From assembly GCA_023548195.1 (NCBI GenBank), contig JAJHZJ010000800.1, forward strand, positions 806,001 through 870,000: DNA of 64,000 nucleotides, in the 5' to 3' direction. Position 1 is the stretch's first letter. Each line of letters starts with the position of its first letter. Under the pieces are notes generated by a model. The model saw only the letters and a program-made list of their open reading frames with translations, was not told the origin of the DNA and did no database searches. This DNA comes from Bettongia penicillata ogilbyi (lineage: Eukaryota > Chordata > Mammalia > Diprotodontia > Potoroidae). Made by a program: the position numbers and the translations under genes. Shown in pieces: positions 1 to 12,117 of this stretch.

Positions 1-904
1 CTTTCTCTTGCAGTAGGGTAACTTTCTCTTGTACAATAGGGAGTGCAAGAAGTTGATGATGACCTGTCTCTTAAGAAGGGTGAATGCTCTAGGCAAAAGG
101 GAGAAGTGGGCAGATTTGAATTTGTCTTTTCCATATCTAATTCCCTTTTCTCACCAATTGACAGTTCCTTTTCTTCTTATCTTAGGTATTCCACGATGCC
201 TAAAACCACAAATCGTTGTCTTCCATTGAGACCATACCAACTTTTAGAACTTTTTCATTCTATCAGAATTAATCCTTTCTGCATCACAGATATGGGGAGG
301 ATAGATGACTTTAAAGTCTCTAGAATTCTGTGGGTTTTTTAACCACAGAAATATTAATAAATAAATATTTATTAAATACTTGCTATATGCAGAGTCCCTA
401 ATTGGTTAACCTCTGGTATCTTAATTAGATGAGAATACATCTCAATCAATCAAAGACCTAGGCTTGGACTAAATGGGAAAAGTCAATGGAAGCCACTAGA
501 TGGAATGAAATGGTACCAGACAACATGTCTGTTCCAATTGTCTGGGAGATTTTGCTATGTTCTCTGGGGGTTGTATAAAGTTATCAACTTAGTTAGAAAA
601 GAGAAATTCCAGAAATTGAATCTCATGGCTTTCCAGAAAAGCCTTAAGAAGTTCTTAAGGTTGTTTTTGTTTGTTTGCTTTCTTGTCTGAGACATGTTTT
701 CACTTAAAAAAGGTATCAAAGTGAAAATGAGGTAGGATGGTTCCAATCTTATCTTGATACCATGATGACAGATTCCTGAATCTAGGCCTTCTAAATTGCA
801 TGTTTGTACCTTAGGTGGGGACTTTTAGAGACAATGCCTTAACCCACAGGAGTGAATGGTGAGATTTCTCTGGGAAGTATTTTAGTCATATGGATCTTAA
901 GGTC

Positions 905-1160
905 ACAAAATGGCACAGTGGAGAGAGCCTGTGCTTAGGGCTAGGAAGACCCTCTTTCTCACCAACCTTAGTTCAAATCCATCCTGAGACTAGATGTATG
1001 GCCTTAGGCAAGTCACTTAATCTGTCTGCCTCAGTTGTCTCAACTGTAGAACAGAGGTAGTTATAGCACCTTCCTCACAGGATTGTTGTTGAGATTAAAT
1101 AAGGTAATATTTGTAGTGTTTAGTACAGTACCAAGTACATAGTAGGGATTTAATAAATAC
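905..1160 (+). mobile_element. SINE, MIR/MON1-like
   Basis: The order is characteristic: a tRNA-like head, then a core with caagtcacttaatctg, then gcctcagttgtctcaactg, and a tail ending in tagtagggatttaataaata. It is diverged from consensus. Confidence 0.8.
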
Positions 1161-1496
1161 ATGTTTCATTCCCTTCCTCTTTTGTGGAGACTCTTAAATA
1201 TAGGTCATGCTTACTTTGTTTCCCCACAAGCCAGTCCCTGCGATGGAATCAGGGCACATTGGTATGAGGAGTATAGTTTACTATTGTTCTTTGATGCTGG
1301 GTTGAAATCTTCATTCATCTGTGCCTCACTGACCCAAATATTTCCACTGCTTTTCTTGATAAAGCAGATGTGGAAAAATTTCTAGCCTTCAAATGTTAGG
1401 AATATGGTCCTTCTTATGCCCCTGCTTTAGAGAGGATTTTTTTTGGGCATATTCTCCCCCAAAACTGTCATTTTTCCTCTCACCCAAACTCTCAAG

Positions 1497-1752
1497 GGCA
1501 GCTAGGTGATTCACTGGATGGATAGAGTGCTGGGCTGGAAGTCAGGAAAACTCATCTTCTTGAGTTGAAATATGGCCTCAGACATTTACTGTGTAAACTG
1601 GGACAAGTCATTTCACCTTGTTTACCTCCCTCAGTTTCCTCATCTGTAAAATTAACTAGAGAATGAAATGGAAACCACTCCAGTATCCTGGCCAAGTAAA
1701 CCCCCAAGGGGGTCACAAACAGTCAGGCATGAACAAAACTCAACAATAACCA
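1497..1752 (+). mobile_element. SINE, Mar1/WSINE1-type, near full length
   Basis: It begins gggcagctaggtg, has the gtttcctcatctgtaaaat core, and ends with the RTE-like gtcaggcatgaacaaaactcaacaa tail typical of abundant marsupial SINEs. Confidence 0.85.
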
Positions 1753-1859
1753 CCTCTCATTAGTAAGGACCTTTTGCTAATACCTAATGCCACCTCCATT
1801 TTCCTCTATACTGAATTTGGCCAGGTGGTGACTTCCAAGAAGAGGGTAAAACAGCCTGT

Positions 1860-1940
1860 TTAGAGACAGAAGGGACCTTAGAGATTATCTAGTGCCTAGT
1901 CCAATCCTTTGCTTTTATAGCTGAGTGACTGGAGATTCAT
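1860..1940 (-). mobile_element. SINE fragment, MIR-like
   Basis: The agaagggaccttagagatt...ctagtccaatcc block is the reverse complement of a common MIR-related tail. Confidence 0.5.
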
Positions 1941-1984
1941 GGAAATTAACCTGAAGACCTTGACTGGTAGAATCTTTTCTCTCT

Positions 1985-2155
1985 CCTACTGTACAAATTT
2001 CTTTGCTTTCTTTCTAATAAATCTTTATGTATAGATTGTCTCCTGCAACTGTAGGTAAGCTTCTTGAAGGCAGGTACTACTTCAGTTTGTCTTGACATCC
2101 GAGGCATTTAGTATAATGTCTGACACATGGTAGCTGTTTCATAATTGCTATTGAT
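1985..2155 (+). mobile_element. L2 LINE 3' end fragment
   Basis: It shows the L2 3' end signature gtaagcttcttgaaggcagg...tttgtcttg, then gtctgacacatggtagc and an ATTGATTAA terminus. Confidence 0.7.
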
Positions 2156-2521
2156 TAATTAAGTGGCTTCACCAAGGTTTTTTAGGAGATGTGAGCTTCT
2201 AGAGTCCAAGTTTCTTGACTTCTAATAATGGCCTGTGCCCACACTTTCATTTTCTTCCTGTTTGCCTTGGGGGAAAAAAGTACACTCTTTGCTTCTCTAT
2301 GATTCACAAAGTGTTCAAATTAATGATCCACTCAATGGTGGTTGGCCTGGGTCTTAGGGTTTGGCAGGTCACCCTGCTCTGGTTCTGCCTCAAGCGTACT
2401 TTAATATTACCCTTTAATCCTGAATACTCCGGAGCCTTCTCAAAAGGGCCCAGATGTTGGGACTTTCCAATTACCACTCCTATCCCCACTGTTACCCCCT
2501 ACTTAATACACTCTGATGTAG

Positions 2522-2696
2522 TTATCTTTAAAAATACATTTATTGATTTATTTTGTTTATAAATCATTTCCCCTTTTATCCCTCCTTTGCACTTCGCAGA
2601 GAGCCATTTCTTATAGCATAGACTTTTTTTTTGGAGGAAGAGAAGAAAAATAGCAAAACCGATCAACCTATCTAAAAAACTTGACATTGTATTCAA
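2522..2696 (-). mobile_element. L1 3' end fragment
   Basis: A T-rich start followed by pyrimidine-rich sequence and an attcttt...gatagcata pattern resembles the 3' UTR of the L1 copies elsewhere in this window, in reverse orientation. It is short and diverged. Confidence 0.4.
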
Positions 2697-2850
2697 TGCC
2701 CTCCACGTCTGGACTCTGTTATATTTCTGAATGTTTTACTTTAATGAAAGTTCATCGAGAGTAGAGAGCATTTCATTCTTTGTACTTATGTTCCCAGTGC
2801 CTGGAATATAATAGGCTCTTAACAAATACTTATTAATTGGTTGAATTAAA
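2697..2850 (+). mobile_element. L2 LINE 3' end fragment
   Basis: It contains gtacttatgttcccagtgcctgg, then ataggctcttaacaaatactt, the standard end of L2. Confidence 0.65.
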
Positions 2851-2879
2851 AAACCCCACCCAAACTACATAACTATATG

Positions 2880-2990
2880 AGAGGCAGCTTGGAAGATGGT
2901 TCAAGTTCCATTTCTGATACCTGTTGGTCTGGCTCTATGACTCTGGACAAATCACTTAACCTGTCAGTGCTCTGGTCAGCTCCAAGTTTC
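2880..2990 (+). mobile_element. SINE fragment, MIR-like
   Basis: The core ctctatgactctggacaaatcacttaacctgtcagtgctc is recognisable, followed by a truncated tail. Confidence 0.6.
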
Positions 2991-3936
2991 AGAGACTGTA
3001 TGGATGTGCATTGGTAGAGGGAGTTTCATTTGGGAGATTCCCCCATCAATGCAATCTCAATAGTGCCCATGTGCCAATCCCCTTGGTTTTCATTAGCAGC
3101 CATGTGACTTTCTGATTTGACAGTCATTAGGGAGGGATCAGGACCAAGCAAGAAGGAGATTTGTGGAGACAAGGGAATAGGAAGGGAGCAATTTTGTTAT
3201 AAGAGATGTACCAGGATTCTGCTCATGTGGGAGGCTTATCTCTCAGGAGAGTGGCTGAGAACAGGTTTTTCTGTGGAAATCACATCAAGCTCTTTCCTGC
3301 CAGAGTTTTCACTTTAAACATCAGTTAAAAAAATCAGTTATGAAATCAGTTAGAATGGAATCTGCCTTCATGGAGTTCTCTTTCATCCAAGACATAATTT
3401 CTACCTTCCCTTCCCATTGGAGGTAAAAATCACTATTACTATCTTGTCTATTTCCTAATGCAGGCATTGCTACCGTGGAGAATGAAAGCAGTGCCAATGC
3501 CAATAGCATCATTTGGCAGGACTGGCCCAAAATTGTGAAAGTGAATTTTGAACTTCAGTCAGTGATCCTTACTTCTCTTTTCTTTACTCTGTTCCCTTTA
3601 ATCTCTATTTTCCCCCATCCCAAGAACTTAGAGCTTTTCCACCACCTTGGTTTGATCTGATAAATTCATTCATATTAAAGTATGAGATACTCAATACACT
3701 TTACCCACTGGAGTATTCTCATTTTAAAAGAGGACAGGGAAAGGTATTTTTTAAAATTCCCAGATATGATTGGCCAGTCAGCATCAGTGATATTTGAAAG
3801 ATCATGATGAAAGAAAGGGTGTCTCAGGATTGAAGAAGGGGAAATATTCTAATTTTTCAAGAAATAAAGAGAGTGGGGTCATAAACTACAGGCTAGTGAG
3901 CTTGACTTTGATTCTTGGCAAAATTTTATACTGCTA

Positions 3937-4100
3937 TTATATATTATATATATTATATATTAATATATATTAATTAATATATTAATATTTAACACATTTT
4001 ATTAATTAATTAATAATTCGTTAATTTATTAATATTTAATATATTAATAAATATATTAATAAATATATAGTAATATATATTATATATATTATATATATTA
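3937..4100. repeat. AT-only repeat tract
   Basis: About 165 bases contain almost no G or C and are built from ATATTA, TTAATTAA and AATATATT units with many short palindromes. It lies inside the L3 element. Confidence 0.9.
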
Positions 4101-4169
4101 AAGGATAGTGGACAACTAGTAAAGGAAGCTGTGATCATAAGAAGGCATGACTTTACCAAGAACGAATCA

Positions 4170-5124
4170 TCTAAATCACTATCGAGAGAAATGCAAATTA
4201 AAGCAACTCTGAGGTTCTACCTCCTACCAGAGTGTCAAAGATAACAAGAGATAACGAAGAATTGTTGAGGACAGGCACACTCATACACTTCTGGTGAAAT
4301 TGTGAAGGAGTGCAACAGTAATACAAAGCAGTTTGGAACTAGGCCCCAAAAGTCACTGAACTATGCACACCCAACAACACCATTACTAAACTTATAACCC
4401 CAAAGAGATCAAAGAAAGAGGGAAAGAATCCATGTGCACAAACATTCTTAGTAGCACATTTTATTTTGATAAAGAATTGGAAATAAAGTGAGTATCCATC
4501 AATTAGGGTCTGGCTGAACAAATTGTGGCATGAGAACAAAATGGAATATTATTGTATTGTAAAAAATGATGGAAAGGATGGATTCAGAGAAATCTGGAGA
4601 TTTCCATGAATCAATGCAGTGTGAAGTGAACAGAGAACAGGCAGAACAATTTATACAATAACCTCAACATTGTCAAAGAAACTGCTATGAAAGATTTAAG
4701 AATCTTGGTTAATGCAATGACCAATTGTGACTCCTGAAGGCTGAGGATGAATCATACTTCCCACCTCTTCATAGGTGATTTAACAGAGGAAGACTAGGGG
4801 AAAATAGGAGGGTAGTGATAATAAAACTAAAAAAAAGGAAAGAAAAAAGTGTCAGAGAATAATTTGAAAAACAAGTAGAAGACAGTAGGAGGAAGTTTAA
4901 AAGAGGATTTAGGCAAGCAGGGTCAGTGTTGTAATTGCTATGTTAAATTTGAAATATACAAAAATGTCTCCCCAGATGAAGCTGTACATAGTGAAGTTTT
5001 ATAGTTTCCAACACAGTTGTCTGTTTTTGTTCTTTTATATGTGGAAATATTCAGGGATTTTTTTTTAGGTTTGTGAAGTTCATAATGATAAAAGGGGAAA
5101 AATAAAAACAATTAAAGATAGGGA
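4170..5124 (+). mobile_element. 5'-truncated L1 3' end inserted in the L3
   Basis: It starts at aaatcactatcgagagaaatgcaaattaaa, which matches the C-terminal part of L1 ORF2 (the REMQIK region). It continues through gaattggaaataaagtgagtatccatcaattagg and an A-rich 3' end. The frame is broken. It separates L3 sequence on both sides, so it is younger than the L3. Confidence 0.75.
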
Positions 5125-5165
5125 ACAAGACAGATTAGTCTTCTTTCCTTTTTTGACAGGGTTTT

Positions 5166-5411
5166 TGTGGTTGTTTAGTTGTGTGAAACTCTTTATGACT
5201 CCATTTGGGGTTTTCTTGGCAAGATACTGGAGTGGTTTGCCATTTCCTTTTCCAACTCATTTTTCAGATTGAGGAAATGAGGCAAACAAGGTTAAGTGAC
5301 TTGCCCAGAATCATATAGCTAGTAAGTGAGGCCAGATCTGAACTCATGCAAATGAGTCTTCCTTACTCCAGGCCTAGCACTCTATGCATTGTATCACCTG
5401 GCTACCCTTTA
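5166..5411 (-). mobile_element. SINE, Mar1/WSINE1-type, full length, nested in the L3
   Basis: It reads in reverse: ttgtttagttgtgtgaaactc, ccatttggggttttcttggcaa, cattttt-cagattgaggaaa, ending caccctggctaccc-like. The short duplication agggtt lies on both sides (near 5158 and 5412), consistent with target-site duplication. Confidence 0.85.
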
Positions 5412-5439
5412 GGGTTACTAAAATGGAATACCAATAATG

Positions 5440-6000
5440 ACACAATTTACTTATATTTTAGTAAAGCGTTTGATAGGTTTTTCCTGCTATTATTGTGGAA
5501 AATATATAGAGATATAGGCTAGGCAGTTGTACAGTTAGATATATGTGGGGTCAAATGGCTGAACCCAAAGAATAGTCCTTTTTGGTTTCATATAAACTTG
5601 GAAAGAGGTCACCGGTGGAATGCCTCAGAGGACTGTACTTGGCCTTACCCTATTAGACATTTCTATCAACTTCTTGGGTAAAGGCAAGGCTAACTTGCAC
5701 ATCAAATCTGCAGATGATACAAGGCTGGAAAGGTTAGCTAAGATACTGACTGACAGAGCTGGGATTCCAACAGATCTTGACAGGCTCTAACAATGGATTG
5801 AATTGAATAAGATGAAATTTGATATGAATAAATATGGATTCCATTTTACACTTGGGTTCGAAATCAGTTTCACAGCTACAGACTAGACAGGACTAGACAG
5901 TGGGTGCAGGGGTTTTAGTGACCTGCATGCTCAATGGTAGTCGACAGAGTGATGACAACCAAGAAAGCTAATTTGATTTAATACTGCATTAAAAGAGGCA
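5440..6000 (+). pseudogene. Decayed L3/CR1 reverse transcriptase fragment
   Basis: One stop-free run of about 37 codons from 5617 starts GMPQ, equivalent to the GVPQG RT motif. It ends SADDTRL at 5707-5727, where active copies have an F/YADD catalytic motif; here the first residue is Ser. It is preceded by a DFSKAFD-like stretch in the same family order. Stops before and after it mean no protein is made. Confidence 0.75.
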
Positions 6001-7129
6001 TACCTTCCACAAATAACAAGGTGATAATTCTACTGTATTGTGCCCTAGATAGACCACATGTGGAATATTATGTTGCATTCTAGGTACACATTTTAGAAAA
6101 CACTCTGATGAGCTAGAGAAGGTCTTGATGAAAGTAATCAGGTCAGTGCAGGACCCTGGGGTCATGCTATATGAGGATCAGTTGATGGATACTCAAGTTT
6201 AACAGGGACTAGTGAAGTCCGAACTGTTTTCAAGCATGAGGGCTTTCATGTGAAAGAGTCATGTTCTTGGCCCAAGAGGACAAAAGAGAAATATTAAAAG
6301 TAGCAAAGAAGGGAATTTAAGTTTAATGGAAGGAAAAACTTCCTGACAATTAAAGGTGTCTAAAAATGGAATGGGCTTCTTCAGGGGGTGATGAATTCCC
6401 CATCACTGGAGGTCTTCAGGCAAAGGGTAGATGACCACTTGTCAGGCATGTTGTATTCTTTATTGCAGTAATGGGCTAGACTAGACCCTTCCAAGTCTCA
6501 GATTCCAGGATTTTGAGAAGGCAATACTTGACCAAAGAGAAGAATCTCTAATGGGACATTAGGTAGCATTGGGGGAAGAGTGTTTAGATGGGTTGTCTGA
6601 CCATACTTCAAATCATATCACAGGTAATGCTGCCCTTGTTGGTTATAATTGTGCTGGTTCCCCATTCTATGAGGAAGAACTGCCCTTGGTCGGGGAAAAT
6701 GAAGAGGGGAGCATGTTAGATCATAGAACAAACACAATTTATAGTGAGACTGTTCCTCATCCTTCAGGTTATTACAGAGTTATAAAGATGATCATTATTT
6801 GGGGGCAGCATGCTAACTACATGGAGTCTCAGTTTTTCCTATGGACAGATGTGGAGGTAGTGTATTTCCACAGGGTAGGAGATGCAACCATTTAGGGCCT
6901 TTTGGTAGAATGCTCTGGGCTTTGAGCTGAAGAGTTAGGAAAGGGGTACAATCATTTATACTCAAGATGGCTAATTTAGGCATATCTGAGGAGAGGGTAG
7001 AGAAATGGGGCCATAAACTTCGTGATGTTGGTTGTAGGGTACCTGAAGTCCAATGGGCAAGACCATGATGCTCATCTTGGAGGAAGGTTCTGATCAACTC
7101 ATGTGTTTAGACTTAAAGTCAATCACTCA

Positions 7130-7345
7130 CCACTCAAAAAATCTTAAGCATATCTACCTGACCTGAGTGGGAGAGGCAACAACTAAGTGGAAGGTTTTCT
7201 TCTATCTCTGTTCACACACTCCCTATATGAACTTGGGTGAGTATCTTACTTTTCCTAAGTCTCACCTTCCTCATCTACAAATTGAGGGCATTGGAACAGA
7301 TGGCATCTAAGGTCCTGCTGGCTTCAGCTGTAGTTTTGTGATTTT
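7130..7345 (+). mobile_element. SINE, MIR/MON1-like
   Basis: It contains gaacttgggtgagtatcttac, ccttcctcatctacaaattgagg and ggcatctaaggtcctgctggctt in SINE order. Confidence 0.65.
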
Positions 7346-7649
7346 TCTATTATATGCACATTACCACATGGTGTCTAAAAATGCAGTACCCATAGTTCCT
7401 GTATCAAAAAGTTGACAACTTTTTTTGTCCATATTTCCAAAATAAAACAATGTGAAAAATGTGCTTAACATCCCTAGTTATTGTTCCTTCCTAGATTCAG
7501 GAACCCTGCCATGTTTTTGGTCCTTAGTTTTCCAAGGCTTCTTGTTGGACAAGGAGTCAACACATCTCTTTGTTTTCTTTCATCTCCCTATCTCATTCTC
7601 CTTCCTTTCCTTCTTTCTCTTTACCCCTTCCTGTCCCTTCTGTGCAATG

Positions 7650-7880
7650 CTTTTAGGTTGATAAATAAATACTTATTGTGTATCATCTCATTTGATACTC
7701 ATAACAACTCCAGGAAATTAATGCTATTACTATTTCCATTTTACAGTGAGAAAACTGAGGCTAAGAAAGGTCAGCTTGCCCAGGTCCCACAGCTTAGTTA
7801 GTGTCTCAGGCATGGTTCAAACTCTCATCTTCCCTAACCTAGATCCGATGTTCTAGCTACTACATCACCTAATTGTCTAC
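7650..7880 (-). mobile_element. SINE, MIR, near full length
   Basis: Reverse-orientation MIR: catctcatttgatactcataacaa, then ccattttacagtgagaaaactgaggc, then gcttgcccaggtcccacagc and a tRNA-like end. Confidence 0.8.
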
Positions 7881-8879
7881 TTTGTCTTTCTCCTTCCTAT
7901 TTCCTCTCCTGCCTCGTAATCACTCCTTCTCTTGATTCATCCTACTCTTTCCCTTCTCTCTTCCCTGTCCTGCTTTCTCAATTTCTCTCCATTTCTCTCC
8001 TCTCTCGTCAGGGCAACGTCAAGACTTTGTGATAAGTCTTTAGTGGTCTCCGTTCATTGCTTCAAGATCCAATGTGCCATTCAAAAGCCTGCCTTTCCAA
8101 GGTCATCAAACTGCTAGAGACCAGCTGGATTCTTTCTGAGAGTCCTGTTATTGGATGTGATGAGGCAGGACAGCCCCCAAGTGGACAGCTCCCACAGCTG
8201 GGTTCCTGCTGCCTCTAGCTTTGAGTAACTTTCCTCTGCACAGTTCAGGAACATTTTCTTCTCTAAAGAAAGTCCCCCATGGATCCCAGCTTTTCCCTAC
8301 TTTCTTTTCTCTCTTGGTTCTCCCTCTTCCCCACTGTTTCCGAGGTTGTAAGTCACTCAGAACTTGCTCAAGGGCAGAGCTAACTTTGAGCACACTGAGG
8401 GAATTTAAGTCCCAATCCTGAGCTGTTCAATTAGCTTGGCAAAAGTTAAAAATAGTAAACATACTCTTTCAGGGGCTCTCCATTTCTAGTTAGCCAGGCT
8501 AATTGTCCTATCCCTGGCCCTTGGAGTCACTGCCTTTTCTTGTCAGTTCATTCTGCTTCCTACCCATAAATCTATGATGACTTCTCATTCTTAGGTCCTG
8601 GGACCCTGAAGTAGGAAGTTTCCTTCCTGTGGGACCAGGCTTATCCTGGTCAAAACTGCCTTCCTCAGGGTCACCTGGCCATTTTACTCAATTCCTGTCC
8701 TGGATCTGCCCACAGGAATACCTTGATGAGTCTTTTTTATGATTCTGGGAACATCTTTTATTCAACTTCTCTGAACAGAGGGCGACAATCAGCCAGTCAA
8801 CATTCCTGAATCAATCTCTCTGTCCTTCTGTGTCTGTCTGTCCATTGTTCCCTCACTTACTCCCTTGCTTCTAATGTAG

Positions 8880-9125
8880 TCAGTGAGGGTGATACATTGA
8901 CTAAAGCACAGGTCCTGTTGTCAGCAAGTCCAGATTTCAAATTGCACCAGATGCTTACTAGCTGTATGACCCTAGGTAAGTCATTTAACCTCTGTATACC
9001 TCAGTTTCCTCATCTGTAAAATGGAAATAATAATGGTACCTTCCTGTCAGGGTTATTGTGAAGATAAAATTAACCAAAATTTGTGAAGTGCTTCAAGTGT
9101 CATAGCAAATGCTGGCTGTTAGATT
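8880..9125 (+). mobile_element. SINE, MIR, near full length
   Basis: It contains cttactagctgtatgaccctagg, cctcagtttcctcatctgtaaaatgg, taataatggtaccttc and a gtgaagtgcttcaa tail. Confidence 0.85.
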
Positions 9126-9635
9126 TTTGAGCAGGACTCAATACCTCCAACTCTTACCAGTTTATTCTGGGTTCTCTTCCCTGGAATGACCTCAGACTTC
9201 TAAGAGCTCTCAAACTTCCTTTGAGGAAGTTTGGAAAAAATCCTTTGGTTTTTTCATAAACCTTGATCTCTCTTCTTCCTTCATCTTTCCTTTCTCCAAC
9301 CCACTTGACTCAGAAACCATCAAACAACTTTTTGGCATTGAATTAGCTCAGGTTGTATTTTGACAACTTAATGAGAAGGCAGGACTCTTTGGAAGAGACC
9401 CTGATGTTGAGAAAGATTGAAAGCTAAAGGAAAAGGGACTGGTAGAGGATGAGATGGATAGATAGTATCATGGAAACAATAAACATGAACTTAGACTTTG
9501 AGAGATAGTGGATGATAGAAGGGTCTGGCATGCTATGGTTCATGGGTTCATGGAAAGTCAGATACAACTGAACAACACAAAAAGAAAAAACCAGGTTATA
9601 TAGTGAAAACAATGGAAAATTACATATGTATATAT

Positions 9636-9680
9636 GATGTATGTGTGCATGCATGTGTATGTATGTATGTATGTATAATC
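9636..9680. repeat. (TATG)n-type microsatellite
   Basis: Alternating TATG and TGCA steps include an uninterrupted run of TATG units near 9656-9675. Confidence 0.85.
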
Positions 9681-9805
9681 TCTTCTCCTCTGATAGAATA
9701 TAAGCTCCTTGAGGGCAGGAACCAATTAATTTTGTCTTTGTCTCTCCCGTGCCTTGCATAATGCCTGCCACATTGTAGCCACTTAATAAATGCTTGTTGA
9801 TTTTT
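9680..9805 (+). mobile_element. L2 LINE 3' end fragment
   Basis: It has the full L2 end signature: gaatataagctccttgagggcagg, ttttgtctttgtctctc, gccttgcataatgcctgccacat and cacttaataaatgcttgttga. Confidence 0.85.
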
Positions 9806-9814
9806 TTACTTGGT

Positions 9815-10150
9815 AGACTTGGAGTCAGAAGACTGAGGTTTGAATCTTCTGTACTGTAAGGTCCATTGTAGCAAAAACTGTGTCTAATTCAACCTTGTCT
9901 TTGCCCTAATGCCCAGTATGGCTCGTGATAAATAAATGTCTGCCAAATGAATTTTGGACTAAGTTCTGACTGTATCGCTTAACAGTTCTTTGACTTTAGC
10001 AGAGTCATTTAAAACATCCAAGGCTCAGTTTCATCATCTCTAAGATGGGGATAATAATACCTATACATTTTTCAGGAAGGGTTATTATGGGAGAAAGTAC
10101 TCTGTCTACCATAAAGCGTGATAAAAGTCTAAGTAGTTATTACTGCTTTT
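9815..10150 (+). mobile_element. SINE (MIR-like) interrupted by a short L2 tail
   Basis: A SINE head (cttggagtcagaagactgagg) at 9815-9855 and a SINE core and tail (agagtcatttaaaac...ataataatacctata) at 9955-10150 flank an L2-like piece ending gataaataaatgtctgcc. Confidence 0.5.
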
Positions 10151-11139
10151 AACTCCCCTAGCTTTGGCCAGGCTCAACATTCCCAAATCTGTGATGGTTT
10201 TGGGGGAGATGGATCTTTTACTCCAATCCCATCATGAGACATAGAAAAAAGAATGTGACTCTGTCTCTCTCCTTAGACTCAGAGTAGGAAAATCTAGCAG
10301 GAAGATTTCTTTACATTAAGGGAGCTTGCCTCTGTAGGCATTGGCCAGTGTAGAATGATGTCCTTTAGTCCTAAGTATCTGAAAAGTTTGAGAAAATTCT
10401 GACAGTCACCATGAGGGACAAGGTTAAGGAACTGTGGGAAACGGGAGTAGGGGAATATTAGCTCTGTGATGGGAAAAAGTCTGGTGGAATAGGGGTGTTG
10501 TAACAAAGTTCTTTGCAAACTGTGAAGTTCACATAGATGTAAGCTATCATTATTTTCTTCTGGTGAGTCAGATTCCTTGAGACCATATAACAATGTCTTC
10601 AAATTACACTCTCTCTGAAATGTAGGTTCAATACTAGGGTTTCCTGGTACCTTGATTTCTCAACCTGGAAGGTGGAGAATTTTGGAGAATGGAATCTCCA
10701 AAAAAGACTTTGCAAGTCTTAAGTGTTTATTTTTACTCCTTAGAGTTTTGAAATTCCCTTTGCCTCTTCATCTCTCATAAAACTCTGGGAATGCAGTTTT
10801 TTCTCACTATATGAATGTTCAATTAACTTTAATATTGATGAGTGTTTTTTCTTCTTAGTAGACTCCACATCTTGGCACACTGCTTCACTTGCATCCTCTA
10901 GTTTGCTTCTTACCATCTACCATCTTTCTTTAACCTTTGGGGACTGTCTTAGCTAGTTTTCCTCCCAGAATCAGATCTCAGAGTCAAACAACTCTTTCAA
11001 GGCATCCAGATATCTGAAAATGAATTTGATTGAGGCAAAGCCTTTACTAGCTATATGACTCTGGGCAAGTCACTTAACACTGTTGGCCTTGGTGTTCTCA
11101 TCTGTAAAATGAACTGGAGCAGAAAATGACAAAATATTC

Positions 11140-11335
11140 CATTTGTTGTTTGTCATGTTTGTCTTTTGTTTTTGAAGAAGACCATGACATCAGAGACATG
11201 GTGACATGACTTGCACTTGACTTGGTTTTGAATGAGGGAGGGCTGTACAGGTTATCAGCCTCACTTTCTCCTCCTGAGCCATCTGGGTCCAGTGACCAGA
11301 TATTCATCAGGTTGCAATGGGAGACCTTGAACTTT
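11140..11335 (-). mobile_element. SINE of a second marsupial family (here called SINE-A)
   Basis: Reverse orientation of gatgaatatctggtcactgg, then cagatggctc, ggagaaagtgaggctg, caagtcaagtgcaagtcatg and catggtcttcttc. The same order occurs at 17269-17692 and 54085-54235. I do not know its database name. Confidence 0.7.
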
Positions 11336-11501
11336 TCAGGTACTCACTTAGAGGGAGGTAACACCCATTGAGTGAATAGGCCTCTTTAAGAAGGTGCCAG
11401 GGAATGACCCTTTTAATGAGCAAAAGAAAAAAAAAACTAAATCAAGCTGGGAGAGAAAGAGAAACTATTACTATTGATAATCATTCTAGGCAAGTCATTA
11501 A

Positions 11502-11563
11502 GGAAGGAAGGAAGGAAGGAAGGAAGGAAAGAGGGAGGGAGGGAGGGAGTGAGGAAAGAAGGA
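11502..11563. repeat. (GGAA)n / (GGGA)n microsatellite
   Basis: A run of AAGG units passes into GGGA units on the + strand. Confidence 0.95.
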
Positions 11564-12117
11564 ACAGCCTTGAGTAAGTAAACCCCAAAGGAAGGGGAGA
11601 GAGAGACAGAAGGGAGAGGATAAGTTGGGTTACCCAGATAACTGGGTCCCCACTTAGGCAGCTCAGTCTACTCACAGGTTGTGTTTGTCCTTTGTTTTTG
11701 AAAAGGGAGCTCTGAAGCTTCTGATACCATTAAGTATCTCCTCTCTTCCTTGGAAGCAAGATCTTTGCAAGAAAACTCCAAATGGGGTCGGACATGACTG
11801 AAAAATGATTGAACAATAGCCACAAATTTAGAGTTGTTTTTTTAGCGTTCATATGTATAAGCATTTCTCTAGCAGCAAAGAAAATGATTGCAAAAAAAAG
11901 CAGGCATCTTTTGTTCTGAAGCACTTTGGCATTTTATGTTTTGGTGGTGGGATTGTCTGTGAGAGAAACAGGTGGGTGAGGGAATCTTGATGTAAATTCT
12001 AGGTGGTAGCTGAGCCTCATAGATTTTCTTAGAAAACAAATTTCTTAGAAAAATTTTTTAGAAAACAAAAAAACCCTCCCCACTTCCAGGACCCACAAAT
12101 AATCTATCTAATATCAT

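Larger units (their letters stand above)
3790..6525 (+). mobile_element. CR1/L3-family LINE, split by an L1 and a SINE
   Basis: Three segments (about 3790-4169, 5125-5165 and 5412-6525) read on as one element once the insertions are ignored. The first resembles the CR1/L3 reverse transcriptase region (the aggctagtgagcttgact stretch). The third has further RT motifs and the classic L3 3' end: aacttcctgacaattaaaggtgtc, ccccatcactggaggtcttcagg and gggctagactagaccc. The reading frame carries many stops, so it is an old dead copy. Confidence 0.8.
11030..11822 (+). mobile_element. Mar1-type SINE split by other repeats
   Basis: The first half (11030-11135) ends in the aaaatgaactggagcagaaaatgac core. 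The second half (11757-11822) is agatctttgcaagaaaactcc, then ggggtcggacatgactgaa and ttgaacaatag. Another SINE and a GGAA tract fill the gap of about 620 bases. Confidence 0.7.

Noticed and set aside
6569..6895. 108-codon open frame with an acidic protein
   Set aside because: It has no recognisable domain and no splice or promoter support, lies just after an L3 end, and has an expected length by chance for 64 kb.
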